DNA of 64,000 bases, taken from positions 62,001 through 126,000 of the forward strand of contig NZ_BMTS01000021.1 in NCBI RefSeq assembly GCF_014649795.1. The letters are read 5' to 3'. Shown here piece by piece: positions 31,769 through 40,715 of the stretch; the stretch's first letter is position 1, and each line of letters begins with the position of its first letter. The position numbers and the translations under genes are program-made. Source of the DNA: Streptomyces melanogenes. GTDB lineage: Bacteria > Actinomycetota > Actinomycetes > Streptomycetales > Streptomycetaceae. The notes below the pieces were generated by a model, which was given only the letters and a program-made list of their open reading frames with translations, was not told the DNA's origin and searched no databases.

Positions 31769-33252
31769 CGGCGCACCCCTACCTTCAGTGCCAGTGGTGC
31801 GCTCCACGCCCCGTAGGGCTGCTGCAGGAGGCTGGAGTCGAAGCCGACGCGGCGCAGGTCGTCGATGCAGCCGGGGTCCATCCGCGGCACCGCCCGCAGC
31901 TCGCCGAACTCGGTGCCGGGGGAGAAGATCTCGTTCGTGGCGGGCCGGCCGTTCTCACCGATCCCGGTCAGCTCCAGGACGTGGGAGACGTAGCGGTGGC
32001 GACGGCCGCCGATCTGTGTCTCATCGGTCATGTCGACGAAGACCACGAAGTCCAGGCCGTTGGCGGTCTGCCGGTAGGCGAGCTGCTCGGACAGGTTCTC
32101 CTGGGCCAGCGCGTACAGCTCGGCGATCCGGTCGAAGACGATGCCGGCGCGCCGGGCGTGGATGGTGCACAGGTTGCCGCCCGACCCGTTCGTCAACGCC
32201 TGCATCATCGCGACGACTTCCGGGCCGCGGACCTCGCCGACCACGATCCGGTCCAGCGACATCCGCAGCGCGGGATGCATCAGGTCCAGGAGCGTCACCT
32301 CACCGGCGCCGCGCCCTGCGGCGTCCTTCTCGCCGTTGGACTCACGGCCCACCAGGGAGACCACCTGGCGGTGGTAGCCGTTGGCGTGGGCGAACAGCTC
32401 GTCCTCGGTCTGGATGGTGGCGAAGCGGCACTCCGGGTCGAACTCGCGGAGCATTGCCCGCAGCAGCGTGGTCTTCCCGGCCTTCTGCTTCCCCGCGATC
32501 ATCACATTCTTCTCGGCGCGGACGCATGCGCCGAGGAATTCCCGCAGGACCGAGTCGATGGTGCCCAGCTGTACGAGGTCGTCGAGACCGGCGTGGGCGA
32601 CTCGATGCCGACGGATCACCGCGTAGGTCATCGGACCGAGCCCGGTGATGGCCTGGAGACGGGAGCCGTCCTGCAGGGAGAGGGCGAGAGTGGGGCTCGC
32701 GGTGGAGATGGTGCGCTCGCTGTGCCCGGAGCCACGGGCCAACTCCCGCAGCAGCTCGAGCAACTCCTCCTCGGAGTCGGCAATCGGTCCGACCCGGTGG
32801 CGCTTGCCGTCGCCGTAGTCGAGCCACACCTCATCCGGGCCCTGGATGATGATGTCCTCCACCCGCTCATCGTCCAGGTACGGCTGCAGGCGTCCCGCTC
32901 TGAACAACAGGTCATAGACGGCCCGGCGCAGCGCTTCATCCTCCTGCGGCGCCATCGCTTGGGCGTCAGACCACAGCGCGACGGCCTCGTTGATCCACTC
33001 CAGGCAGCGCTGCTCTTCGCTGGCCCGGTCCATGCCCGGCGTGGTTTTGAGCAGTTCCTCGCGCTGTTTGGCGACCTGGGAGGCAATGGTGCGGGCCGTT
33101 TGGTAGGGGACGGTGGCCCGGGGAGCTGTCGTGCCGAGCACAAGTGCACTCGAGGCAGCACTGGCAGGTGCAGGCGTGCCGTTGGCCTGCTGCCGCGTGG
33201 CGTGGGGCAGCGGTGCCACCGTGGGGTCGGGGTGCAGGGGCCTAGCGTGCAT
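31765..33252 (-). CDS. tadA: CpaF/TadA secretion ATPase
   Basis: 495 aa; ATG 33252, 11-base overlap with the CpaE-like gene. N-terminal domain with YLDDERVEDIIIQGPDEVWL; Walker A GKQKAGKTTLLRAM near residue 254; an Asp-box-like ATIQTEDELF; Walker B region SLDRIVVGEVRGPEVVAMMQ; His box GSGGNLCTIHA. All are hallmarks of the VirB11/CpaF hexameric ATPases that power pilin extrusion. Its place in a set with TadB, TadC and CpaE assigns it to the Tad machine rather than to the type IV secretion operon upstream. Confidence 0.92.
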   Translation of the reverse strand: MHARPLHPDPTVAPLPHATRQQANGTPAPASAASSALVLGTTAPRATVPYQTARTIASQVAKQREELLKTTPGMDRASEEQRCLEWINEAVALWSDAQAMAPQEDEALRRAVYDLLFRAGRLQPYLDDERVEDIIIQGPDEVWLDYGDGKRHRVGPIADSEEELLELLRELARGSGHSERTISTASPTLALSLQDGSRLQAITGLGPMTYAVIRRHRVAHAGLDDLVQLGTIDSVLREFLGACVRAEKNVMIAGKQKAGKTTLLRAMLREFDPECRFATIQTEDELFAHANGYHRQVVSLVGRESNGEKDAAGRGAGEVTLLDLMHPALRMSLDRIVVGEVRGPEVVAMMQALTNGSGGNLCTIHARRAGIVFDRIAELYALAQENLSEQLAYRQTANGLDFVVFVDMTDETQIGGRRHRYVSHVLELTGIGENGRPATNEIFSPGTEFGELRAVPRMDPGCIDDLRRVGFDSSLLQQPYGAWSAPLALKVGVRR

Positions 33253-34069
33253 GGGTCACTTCCCCGCCTGCCGCACCGAGGCCGCGTGGATCGAGGCGGG
33301 CCCGGCGCCTGGCGGCGTGCTGAGCCAGCAACGTGCTGCCCGTCGCTGCGGCCTTCATCAGGGACGAGCGGGTGAAGTGGCGTGGCTGCTCGGCTCCGTC
33401 GGACAGCACACGGGCGTCCTTCGGCGCGTACGGAAGGGTGGCGATCACGGGCACCTGCAGAACGCGCTGTACTTCGCCTGCGGGATACGGGCCCTCGTTG
33501 ATCATCAGCACACTGATGTCACCGACGGACTCCTCCAGCGCGCGTACCCGGCCCTCCGCCGCCTGCAGGCAGCGGAGCGTGTTGCGGACCACCACGAACA
33601 CGGCGTCGGCCTGCTCCACCATGACCGCGGAGGGCCCGTACGCCCCTCTCCGGCCCAGGTCGATGAGGACGTCGTGGCCGCTTTCTGCCTCGATGCCGCG
33701 GAACATCTGCATCAGCATCTTCCAGACCGAGACCAGGCTCGCCGCCTGTGAAGGGTCGGTGACACCGGGCAGCAGCAGCCGATCACGCGGCGACGCTTGC
33801 GTGCCGTCGTCACTGCTCAGGTCGATCAGCTGCCGCCAGAAGGCGTCGCTGAACTCGCCCTTGCGGGCGGCGACGGAGAGGTTGCGCAGCCCGTACCGGT
33901 CGCCGAGCGTGCCTTGCAGCAGGCCGTGCAGCACGGCTCCGCCGTCCGGGTCGCACTCCGCGAGGATCATCTTGCGGTCCGCTGCAAGCGGCCACGACAG
34001 GAGCAGGGCGAGGGCGCTCGTGGTCACGCCGGGTGCTCCGCTGCAGCCTGCGAGCGCGATCACAGCCAT
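33242..34069 (-). CDS. CpaE/TadZ-like ParA-fold protein
   Basis: 275 aa using ATG 34069, coupled to the CpaB-like stop. Begins MAVIALAGCSGAPGVTTSAL, a ParA/MinD-type P-loop in which the catalytic Lys is replaced (GAPGVTT). Then come ILAECDPDGGAVLHGLLQG (switch I-like) and HDVLIDLGRRG (Walker B position). CpaE/TadZ proteins place the pilus machine in the cell; actinobacterial members often have this Lys-less loop, so ATP binding may be altered rather than lost. No receiver domain is present. Confidence 0.82.
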   Translation of the reverse strand: MAVIALAGCSGAPGVTTSALALLLSWPLAADRKMILAECDPDGGAVLHGLLQGTLGDRYGLRNLSVAARKGEFSDAFWRQLIDLSSDDGTQASPRDRLLLPGVTDPSQAASLVSVWKMLMQMFRGIEAESGHDVLIDLGRRGAYGPSAVMVEQADAVFVVVRNTLRCLQAAEGRVRALEESVGDISVLMINEGPYPAGEVQRVLQVPVIATLPYAPKDARVLSDGAEQPRHFTRSSLMKAAATGSTLLAQHAARRRARLDPRGLGAAGGEVTHAR

Positions 34070-34776
34070 CAGCGGCCGTCCGGAGCAGCCAGGACCAGGC
34101 GCAGCGCACCGGCCGCCTCCCATGCGGCGGCCGTGGGGCCGTAGGCAGCGGAGGTGGCGACGTCGACCACCACGATCCCGGTGCCGGGGGCGGCGCCAGA
34201 GGCCTTCACGACTCGGCCGTCGATGGTCTTCGGAGCGGCATCCGACGCCTTGCCCGTGTCAGCGGAGCCCTGGGCCGGGACATGGACCAGCTGAACCTTC
34301 TGTCCTGGCACGAGAGCGGTGGCCGGGATCTGCTTGGGCTCCAGGCCGATCGGCACCAACTGCTCGCCGGCCTGCACCAGGGAGTCCTTCGTGACCTGTG
34401 TGGGGGCGAGCAGGGAGCCGGGCTTGAGTTCCACTGCAGCTCGCTTGCCCACCACCGACTTCAGATCGTCGGCGCGCACGGCCTTGACGGCCGGGTCCAG
34501 GGCGACGGACGCCTTGCCGAGGTCTGTCTCGGTGAGGACCTGGCCGACCTGGACGTCGCGGACCACGGTTACCACGTCGGTGCGGTGACCGACCTGAAGC
34601 AGTAGGACGGCAACGCCGGCGCCTCCCGTGGCGATCAGCGCCACAGACAAGGCGATGATCCCTGGTCGCCGTCTGCGAGCCGACACCCGGGGCGGGGCCA
34701 CCGGCCCGGCAGCCCGTCCCTGCTGGGGGACTCCGTTCGAGCGGGCGGTATCTGCACGTTCTTGGGTCTTGCTCAC
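34069..34776 (-). CDS. CpaB-like SAF-domain protein
   Basis: 235 aa; GTG 34776 with GGAAGGA upstream. A basic N-terminus (RVSARRRRPG) leads to one span (IIALSVALIATGGAGVAVLL), then a SAF domain (VVTVVRDVQVGQVLTETDLG; RAAVELKPGSLLAPTQV) and a C-terminal region ending in LRLVLAAPDGR. CpaB/RcpC proteins guide the pilus across the envelope; Gram-positive versions are anchored outside by the single span. Confidence 0.85.
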   Translation of the reverse strand: MSKTQERADTARSNGVPQQGRAAGPVAPPRVSARRRRPGIIALSVALIATGGAGVAVLLLQVGHRTDVVTVVRDVQVGQVLTETDLGKASVALDPAVKAVRADDLKSVVGKRAAVELKPGSLLAPTQVTKDSLVQAGEQLVPIGLEPKQIPATALVPGQKVQLVHVPAQGSADTGKASDAAPKTIDGRVVKASGAAPGTGIVVVDVATSAAYGPTAAAWEAAGALRLVLAAPDGR

Positions 34777-34797
34777 CGTTCTGTCCTTCCGGCTGCG

Positions 34798-35685
34798 TTA
34801 CCTGACGACCTGTACTTCGCCGACCGCCACCTGCACGTTGCTCTGCCGGACCTCGGTGAGCTGGCCGGCCTGTCCGCCGCCCTGCCAGTTGATCGTCCAC
34901 GTCGAGGTCGCGGTCACCGGGAACTTGCCGCGTTGCGCACTGGCCGAGGTCTTGGAGTACAGGTGTCCGCAGGTGGGGGACTGGGCCATGTCCTGGGAGG
35001 AGGCGTAGGGCGTGCCGGGGCCGTTGCAGGTCACGGAGGCGCCGTCGCCCATCGCCCACACGATCTTTGACACCTTCGCGGTCGCGGTGACGGTGATACC
35101 GCCCGCCGAGGCCGAGGCGGTGTTCGGTCCGTAGGTCGTGGCGCGTTGGTTGACCCACATCCACATCGGGACGCCCACGGTGTATTTCCCGGCCGCGCGC
35201 GGGCTGGCGATGTCCGGACCGAGCAGGGTCATGGAGTCGACCGCGCGCTGAGCCAGCACCCGGGGATCGACCTGCGGCGCCGGAGGCTGCCCCAGGGGCA
35301 CGACAACGAAGCCGTCCGGGTTGTCCTGGCCGCCGTCCGTGCACCCGTAGAAGTACACGTCGTTCTTCGTGGGGTCGGCGCCCTTCCACCCCGGCCATGC
35401 GGCCGGAGGCTTCGGGTCGACCTTCTGGTACTTGCACTCGACTTTGCTGCCGCCGCTGTCGCCACTGCCTTGCGAGCCACCCGCCTGCCCGCCGCTGCCG
35501 CCGGTTTCGTCACCGACGCTGACGTCGACGCAGAACTTGATGACCTGGCACTTACCGGCACCGACGTCAGGATCATCGCTGGCGTGCGCGACACCGGCCG
35601 AGGCCAGGGTGAGGGCGCCAGTGAGTGCGGCGAGGCGCCGGATCAGCAGGATTGCTCTTGAGCGGTCAACTTCGTGACCATCCAC
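34798..35685 (-). CDS. Secreted protein of the Tad operon
   Basis: 295 aa from GTG 35685, chosen because GGGGGA lies about six bases upstream; it overlaps the upstream lipoprotein gene by 43 bases. A signal peptide is evident (LIRRLAALTGALTLASAGVA, cleaved near HAS). The mature protein has Cys residues (GKCQVIKFCVDVSVGDE; ECKYQ; FYGCTDGG; TCNGPGTP; TCGHLY), a Gly/Ser-rich linker and a Trp-containing beta-rich C-terminus (TATSTWTINWQGGGQAGQLT). Often annotated as an ATP/GTP-binding protein in relatives, but no P-loop is seen. Likely an extracellular pilus-associated protein. Confidence 0.75.
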   Translation of the reverse strand: MDGHEVDRSRAILLIRRLAALTGALTLASAGVAHASDDPDVGAGKCQVIKFCVDVSVGDETGGSGGQAGGSQGSGDSGGSKVECKYQKVDPKPPAAWPGWKGADPTKNDVYFYGCTDGGQDNPDGFVVVPLGQPPAPQVDPRVLAQRAVDSMTLLGPDIASPRAAGKYTVGVPMWMWVNQRATTYGPNTASASAGGITVTATAKVSKIVWAMGDGASVTCNGPGTPYASSQDMAQSPTCGHLYSKTSASAQRGKFPVTATSTWTINWQGGGQAGQLTEVRQSNVQVAVGEVQVVR

Positions 35686-36245
35686 GTCTTCCCCCACTTT
35701 TCAAGCGTTGCGGTGCTGACGTATTTGATGAGCCGCGTCGTGGGCAGCGGGACCGGCTTCTGCGAGGCCTTGTCGGTCAGGATCCAGTGCGTTGTGTCGA
35801 TGCAGTCCGTCACTGTGGCCGTGGGGATCTTGCCGTCGGTCACCTTCACGACCTTTGGACTGATCACCGGCTTCCCCGTGGTCACCTGCCCGGCCTTTCG
35901 CATGACCTCGAGGTCATGCTCGATATCGAACAGGGCTCGCAAGGTGGTGTTCTTCTTCAGGTCGGTGCCCGCTTCGGAGGCCTTGCTGTAGGCCTCGACC
36001 TGCGCGTCCCAGGAACTGGTGTATGCCGCAAGGGCAGCGGCGTCCTCAGTGCCGGCAGTGGCGCTGACGGACGGTGAGACAGCAGCCGAAGTAGTGCTGG
36101 GCTTCGACGACGGCGCGTCCGAGTCGCTGTCGCTACAGCTGGCCAGCGCCAGCAGGGCGCCGGCAACGAGCAGAGCGGTTACGTGCTTCCGGGCGCGAAC
36201 CGCAGCGCTGTTGAGGCCCGATGAACGTGGTCGTGCAGCTGTCAC
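35643..36245 (-). CDS. Lipoprotein, first gene of the Tad operon
   Basis: 200 aa using GTG 36245, preceded by GGGGAG at about seven bases; a longer open frame starts upstream without a site. The signal peptide ends in a lipobox: HVTALLVAGALLALASCSDS, with Cys the likely acylated residue. A Ser/Thr/Ala-rich linker and a folded domain follow (AAYTSSWDAQVEAYSKASEA; VVKVTDGKIPTATVTDCIDT; WILTD) that resembles small NTF2-like extracytoplasmic domains. It probably sits on the outer face of the membrane near the pilus base. Confidence 0.78.
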   Translation of the reverse strand: MTAARPRSSGLNSAAVRARKHVTALLVAGALLALASCSDSDSDAPSSKPSTTSAAVSPSVSATAGTEDAAALAAYTSSWDAQVEAYSKASEAGTDLKKNTTLRALFDIEHDLEVMRKAGQVTTGKPVISPKVVKVTDGKIPTATVTDCIDTTHWILTDKASQKPVPLPTTRLIKYVSTATLEKWGKTWMVTKLTAQEQSC

Positions 36246-36568
36246 GTTGACTCCCCGTGCGACGCGGTTCGATAGGCCGATGCAGCCGGCCTCCGGCATC
36301 CGTTGGCCTGCAACCGCGGCCCGTTCCAGCCAAGGCGGTCCGTTTGCGTGACCGCAAGATTACGCATATGCCAGCCCCATTCCCAGCTTGATATTGGAGT
36401 CCCCTTGTACAACTCGGGACGTATCTGGTCACTTTCGCCATTGGATGTCGATTTGTAGCTCTGTGTTTTTTGCTGGTGCCGGGTCGAATCGACCGTGCAC
36501 GTCCGCTGTGCGCACGAACGAGATACCGACGCGTCGGTTCTTCGGGCTGGTGACGCCGACGATGGGTG
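36246..36568 (-). promoter_or_regulatory. Intergenic region, probable promoter of the Tad operon
   Basis: About 320 bases separate the replication-relaxation gene from the lipoprotein gene on the same strand. It contains a distinctly AT-richer stretch at 36350-36480 (for example CGCAAGATTACGCATATGCC and TTGATATTGGAG) unlike the surrounding DNA, which suggests a promoter and a separate Tad transcription unit. No strong hairpin or gene was found. Confidence 0.45.
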
Positions 36569-37483
36569 TCACAGCTCGGTCCACGGCCGCGAACCACCGC
36601 CCGTCAGTGGCACCCAGACCTCACTCGTGGGCCCCCGCTCTTCGAGGTCGTCCAGGACTGCGGCGCCCATCGGCACCTGCCGGGCCAGCGTGCCCACGAA
36701 CGGGTGCTGGGCGACCATGGCCTGCAGGTCACTGATCCGGTGGTCCAGGACGTACCGGGAGGCGCCGGTCAGCACGAACAACACCCTTGGGAACACGGGG
36801 TACCAGCGCAGCCATACCGCCCCGAGAGCGGCTGGCTGCCGTGAGCGGGGCCGGCCGACGGGCTGCGGCTCGTACGACCACAGCCGCGCGTACTCGATCA
36901 GCTTGGAGGCGAGCCGTTCGCTGCCCATGGTCGCCCGGTCGACCTCGACGAACGCCCGCAGCTTGGTGCGCTCATCACCCTCGACGAGGGTGTAGTGCAT
37001 GACCGCGTCCGCGATGACCCGCTCGCCGTCGCTGAGGGGGTGGGCGACCTCCGGTGTCCAGTCCAGGTGGCCGTGCTCGTCGCCCCGCTGGCGTGCGTCG
37101 GCGACGAACGCGAGGTGAGTGCGGACCACGGTCAGGGTGTGCGGCGTCTTGAGGGAGGCCGCTGTGGTTGAGCTGATCGGGTACGCGGGACGGCCGCGCA
37201 GGGCGGGGAAGTCCCGGGTCAGCCGGGCACCTTCGCTCGTCAGGTACCAGGCGCGGGACCGGTTGGACTGCGGCAGCACGGTGTAGTCCACGAGGCCGTC
37301 GCGGCGCAGTTTGTTCAGCGGCGCGGAGACGGTCTGCCGTGCTGTGCCGGGCCGCAGCAGTTCGTGGAGCTGATGCGTGGTGGCCATCCGGTGCTGGCCG
37401 AGCACGGCCAGGAGCTGATGCGGCAGCGGTTCGACCGGGCTGGGCGTATGGGCGGAGGGCCTGGTCTCGAAGGCGGTGGTCAC
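36569..37483 (-). CDS. Replication-relaxation (Replic_Relax) family protein
   Basis: 304 aa; overlaps the coupling-ATPase gene start region by 4 bases. Residues 25-95 form a winged helix (LLAVLGQHRMATTHQLHELL; NKLRRDGLVDYTVLPQ; RAWYLTSEGARL). Then comes the conserved pattern HTLTVVRTHLAFVADARQRG, GHLDWTPEVAHPLSDGERVI, ADAVMHYTL and AFVEVDRATMGSERLASKLI, typical of the family in actinobacterial conjugative elements. The acidic ADAV...EVDR motif suggests a nuclease-type core. A relaxase or transfer-initiation role is likely from family and from its place directly after a VirD4-like ATPase, but is not proven for the family. Confidence 0.85.
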   Translation of the reverse strand: MTTAFETRPSAHTPSPVEPLPHQLLAVLGQHRMATTHQLHELLRPGTARQTVSAPLNKLRRDGLVDYTVLPQSNRSRAWYLTSEGARLTRDFPALRGRPAYPISSTTAASLKTPHTLTVVRTHLAFVADARQRGDEHGHLDWTPEVAHPLSDGERVIADAVMHYTLVEGDERTKLRAFVEVDRATMGSERLASKLIEYARLWSYEPQPVGRPRSRQPAALGAVWLRWYPVFPRVLFVLTGASRYVLDHRISDLQAMVAQHPFVGTLARQVPMGAAVLDDLEERGPTSEVWVPLTGGGSRPWTEL

Positions 37484-40098
37484 TTGTAGCCCTTCTTCTG
37501 TAGATGGACGGCTGACGTGGTGGAGGAGTGCTGGGTGAGGAAGTTGCTGACGCGGGTGAGCTGGTTTTCAGCCCGGTCGGTGAGCTGGCCCAGCGGGGCG
37601 GCGCCTGCCGTGGCTCGGGCGGCGCGCTCCAGTGCCGCGGCCTGGCCTGGGCGGGCGTAGTCGGCGAACACCTCGTCGAGGTGGGGGCCGGTGATCCGGA
37701 CGGGACCGACACGGCGGCCCTCCACGGTCAGCGACATGTAGTGATCGAAGCGGTCCAGGGCGGCCACGACGTCCGGGCCGGGGCGGTCGCCCCACTCCGC
37801 GGTGATCGGGGCGATGGCGGACTGCGAGCCAGCGGTCGACGCCAAGCTCGAGGCGTTTTGCACCAGCGACAGCTTCACCGGCATGGGAAGGCGGCCCAGC
37901 AGCTGGGTCATCCCGTGGACGTGAACACGGTATTTGCGGAAGTCCTCGAACATCTCGGCGATCGTCTCGGGGGCCGCGCCGGTGAGGGTGATCAGTTCGT
38001 CGAAGTAGGGACGGAACGGCACCCGCTGCTCTTCGGGGGTGTCGCGGCGCGAGCGGACGGCCCGCAGCAGGTCCCGGGCCAGCAGCGCGGTGATCAGCCG
38101 GTCGGTGGGCCCGTTGCCGCCCGGGCACACCCACACGATCATCCGTGAGTCCATCGCGGCCCGGATGTTGTAGGCGCCGGCGGGCTGTCCGAGGAAGGCC
38201 CGGGTGACGGGGTTGGCAGCGAGGCGGGCGATCGGGTTGAGGACGACGGCGAACGCGTCGGTGGGCAGCGTCGGGAACACTGTCCGCCACCACGAGCGGG
38301 TCTCCTCGTCCAGGCGTGTCTCGACCGCGGTGAGCGCCGTCGTACGAAAGACCGGGTCGGTCAGCAAAGGCCGCAGGTGAAAGACCGTGGCCTGGTCTTG
38401 TGGCCGCCCGGTCTGGCAGGCGGCCTCGTTGACGGCCACCAGCACCGCAAGCGCCGCGGTGAAGATGGTCAGCGCGCGGGGTGCGGTGGCGTCGTCCCAG
38501 CCGAGGACGGAGGCGTAGGCGTCGGTGGTTGCCTCGACGACTTCGTGCGCGACCTGGCCCTGGTGCATGCCGATCGGGTTCCAGCAACTGAGCTGCGGAG
38601 TAGGCCCGTGGGCGTTGAGGTCGATGAGCGCGATCCGTTCCATCAGGTGGTCGTGGGCGAGGAACGGCAGGGCACGCGGCCACGAGTCGCGGTGCGGGTC
38701 GACGAACATCAGCCCGCCGCCGGCATGCGCCCAGCCGATCGCCTGGGCGAGGGCGCGCTCGGTCTTGCCGCCGCCCGCCTTGCCCACCCCGACCTCGAAC
38801 AGCGTCTCTTTGGCGTAGGTGGCGACCAGGCGTCGGCGGCCGTCCGGGCTGCGGTAGATCCCCTGCAGCAACAGCTCGGGATCCCCGTGCGTGAACGTCG
38901 GCAGGTCGCTGGCAAGCAGGGGCAGACGGCAGTGTGCCGTGGGCGGCTTGAGCAGGCCGGTCAGCTCTTCCAGGCGGGCCCAGTTCGGACGGGGTGGCTG
39001 GCATTGCCCCAGAGTCCAGCGGCGTTCGAAGCCGCGGCGGCTGGGCCAGCGGTCCGCCCCGATCCGCCAGGGGCCTACCCGCCAGCCTCGCATCGCCCAG
39101 CGCGAACCGCCGCCGAATACATCCAGGGCGGCCTGGAGTTGCGCGAGCCTGGCCTGGGCGCGGCCCTCGGTGTTCGACGCGCACATCACCAGCAGCTGCA
39201 CCCGTACCAGGTGGTCGTCCTCGGCGAGTTTGCCCAGTGCCTCCTGCGGGTCCACCCGGCGTGGGACGGGCGGCATGACCAGTCGGCGTCCGCCTCCGCC
39301 CTTGCCGGTTGCCAGTTGCTGCAGTTGCCAGGTAAGCGAGTCCTCGATGCCGGTGGCGTCCTGCCGTACCCACCGGGCGGCGCGCTGGGCCTCTTGTCGC
39401 TCCGCGCGACGTGCGTTGCTCATCAGCTGCAGACGGCGCGCCCGCAGTTCCCACTTGGGGGCGCGTTGGATGTCGAGCCGGATCTCGGCGAGATCCCCCA
39501 GCTCGGCCCTCAGGTCCGAGACGGCGTCGACCAGCGGCTGCAAAGGGTCCGGGTCCAACGGGACCTCACGCAGGGGTGCGGTCGGCTTGCCCCGGAGGAT
39601 GAACTCCGCCCGCACCACGTGGGTGCGGGGCTTGTCGGCGAGGGGACGAGCCCGGTTCACGGTGACGGCCGGGCCGAACGGCGTGATCGACAACAGGCGC
39701 TCGCCGCCTGCCGGTCCTTCGATGCGGTAGCGCAGCGGGCTGGAGCCGTCGGCGCGCAGTCTGACCTGCACCGCCTTCGACCGGCGCGGCGCCCACCACG
39801 GCATGCTCGTCGAGGCCCGGGCGAGCTGAACACCCCGGCGGAAGATCTCCTCCAGACCAGGGTCGAAGTGCCGCGACGGTACGAGCTCCAGTGCCATGCG
39901 TTCGGCCGAGGCCTTCCGTGCCAGGCGGCGTACCACTGCCTCGCCCCCGGCCCAGACCGCGACGGCGGCCAGAGCCGCCGCCCACCAGTAGGTGATCACC
40001 CAGCCGACGGCGTGAACGATGCCGAGGACGAGGCCGAGCAACTGCCCGGATGCCGATGCGGAGCTCTGCCCGGTCACGAACGGGGCTGCGGAGTCCAC
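37480..40098 (-). CDS. VirD4/TraG-like coupling ATPase
   Basis: 872 aa; GTG 40098, 25-base overlap with the preceding gene. N-terminal spans (LGLVLGIVHAVGWVITYWWA; AALAAVAVWAGGEAVV), a linker and a motor domain with Walker A GVGKAGGGKTERALAQA near residue 441, GGLMFVDPHRDSW after it, and later DSRMIVWVCPGGN and PYFDELITLTGAAPE as the Walker B-type strand. C-terminal helical region ends near PLGQLTDRAENQLTR. Proteins of this type link the relaxosome to the secretion channel. It forms a translation-coupled pair with the relaxation protein. Confidence 0.87.
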   Translation of the reverse strand: MDSAAPFVTGQSSASASGQLLGLVLGIVHAVGWVITYWWAAALAAVAVWAGGEAVVRRLARKASAERMALELVPSRHFDPGLEEIFRRGVQLARASTSMPWWAPRRSKAVQVRLRADGSSPLRYRIEGPAGGERLLSITPFGPAVTVNRARPLADKPRTHVVRAEFILRGKPTAPLREVPLDPDPLQPLVDAVSDLRAELGDLAEIRLDIQRAPKWELRARRLQLMSNARRAERQEAQRAARWVRQDATGIEDSLTWQLQQLATGKGGGGRRLVMPPVPRRVDPQEALGKLAEDDHLVRVQLLVMCASNTEGRAQARLAQLQAALDVFGGGSRWAMRGWRVGPWRIGADRWPSRRGFERRWTLGQCQPPRPNWARLEELTGLLKPPTAHCRLPLLASDLPTFTHGDPELLLQGIYRSPDGRRRLVATYAKETLFEVGVGKAGGGKTERALAQAIGWAHAGGGLMFVDPHRDSWPRALPFLAHDHLMERIALIDLNAHGPTPQLSCWNPIGMHQGQVAHEVVEATTDAYASVLGWDDATAPRALTIFTAALAVLVAVNEAACQTGRPQDQATVFHLRPLLTDPVFRTTALTAVETRLDEETRSWWRTVFPTLPTDAFAVVLNPIARLAANPVTRAFLGQPAGAYNIRAAMDSRMIVWVCPGGNGPTDRLITALLARDLLRAVRSRRDTPEEQRVPFRPYFDELITLTGAAPETIAEMFEDFRKYRVHVHGMTQLLGRLPMPVKLSLVQNASSLASTAGSQSAIAPITAEWGDRPGPDVVAALDRFDHYMSLTVEGRRVGPVRITGPHLDEVFADYARPGQAAALERAARATAGAAPLGQLTDRAENQLTRVSNFLTQHSSTTSAVHLQKKGYK

Positions 40099-40715
40099 GT
40101 GGACGCCTCCTTCTGTGTGGTGCTACGGGCGAAGTGCCAGTCGGTAATGCGGCCGTCGGTGAAGGTGCCGCCGCGGTCGGTGCCGGCCCACACCAGGTGC
40201 ACTACCGCCTTGTCCGGGCTGCCATCGCGACGGGCGATCACAGCCTGGATCCGGAATCGGGAGGTGGCGAACGCTGGCGCGAGGCCCTGCGAGGCGGGGA
40301 AAAGCGCGGGCCAATGCGCGCGGCCGATCCCGGTGGCGTCGGCGCGCAGGAGGTCGCGTCCTGCGGCCAGCAGTTCGCGTGCGTCGCCGTCGGGAAGATC
40401 GGAGGGCCACGCGGCCTCCAACGCCCGTTGGACGGCCGTGTCGCCGGCGGTGCCTTCGCCGTGCGGCGGCAGTGCGGACTCATCGGCCGCCGGTGTCAAC
40501 GGGGTGGGCGTCGAAGCCGGCGCACCGCGGGCCGGCGCGTCAGCGGTCGGAGAAGAGGCATGAGGTGACGGATCTGTGGTGGCGGAAGCAGCCGGGGATG
40601 CCGCCGGTGCCAGTGGCTGCTGACCCTGAGGAAGGCCGAGGAGGGCGACGCCGGCGACGGCGAGCAGGGCTGTGCTCAGCACCAGCAGACGAGGGGAACG
40701 CGGTGTGGTGGTCAC
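40074..40715 (-). CDS. Membrane-anchored extracytoplasmic protein of the T4SS operon
   Basis: 213 aa; GTG 40715 overlaps the upstream stop (GTGA). One span (LLVLSTALLAVAGVALLGLP), then a Pro/Ala/Ser/Thr-rich stalk of about 75 residues and a folded domain (AVQRALEAAWPSDLPDGDAR; RFRIQAVIARRDGSPDKAVV; HLVWAGTDRGGTFTDGRITD). No motif recognised. Location between the wall hydrolase and the coupling ATPase suggests a channel component facing the wall. Confidence 0.75.
   Translation of the reverse strand: MTTTPRSPRLLVLSTALLAVAGVALLGLPQGQQPLAPAASPAASATTDPSPHASSPTADAPARGAPASTPTPLTPAADESALPPHGEGTAGDTAVQRALEAAWPSDLPDGDARELLAAGRDLLRADATGIGRAHWPALFPASQGLAPAFATSRFRIQAVIARRDGSPDKAVVHLVWAGTDRGGTFTDGRITDWHFARSTTQKEASTWTPQPRS

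Noticed and set aside
33242..34069. Missing Walker Lys in the CpaE-like protein as a novelty
   Set aside because: GxPGVTT-type loops without the Lys are, to my knowledge, usual in actinobacterial CpaE-like proteins, so it is noted in the annotation but not claimed as unusual.
38377..40563. 728-codon plus-strand frame opposite the VirD4-like gene
   Set aside because: Antisense shadow. The minus strand carries the P-loop, the spans and translation coupling to both neighbours.
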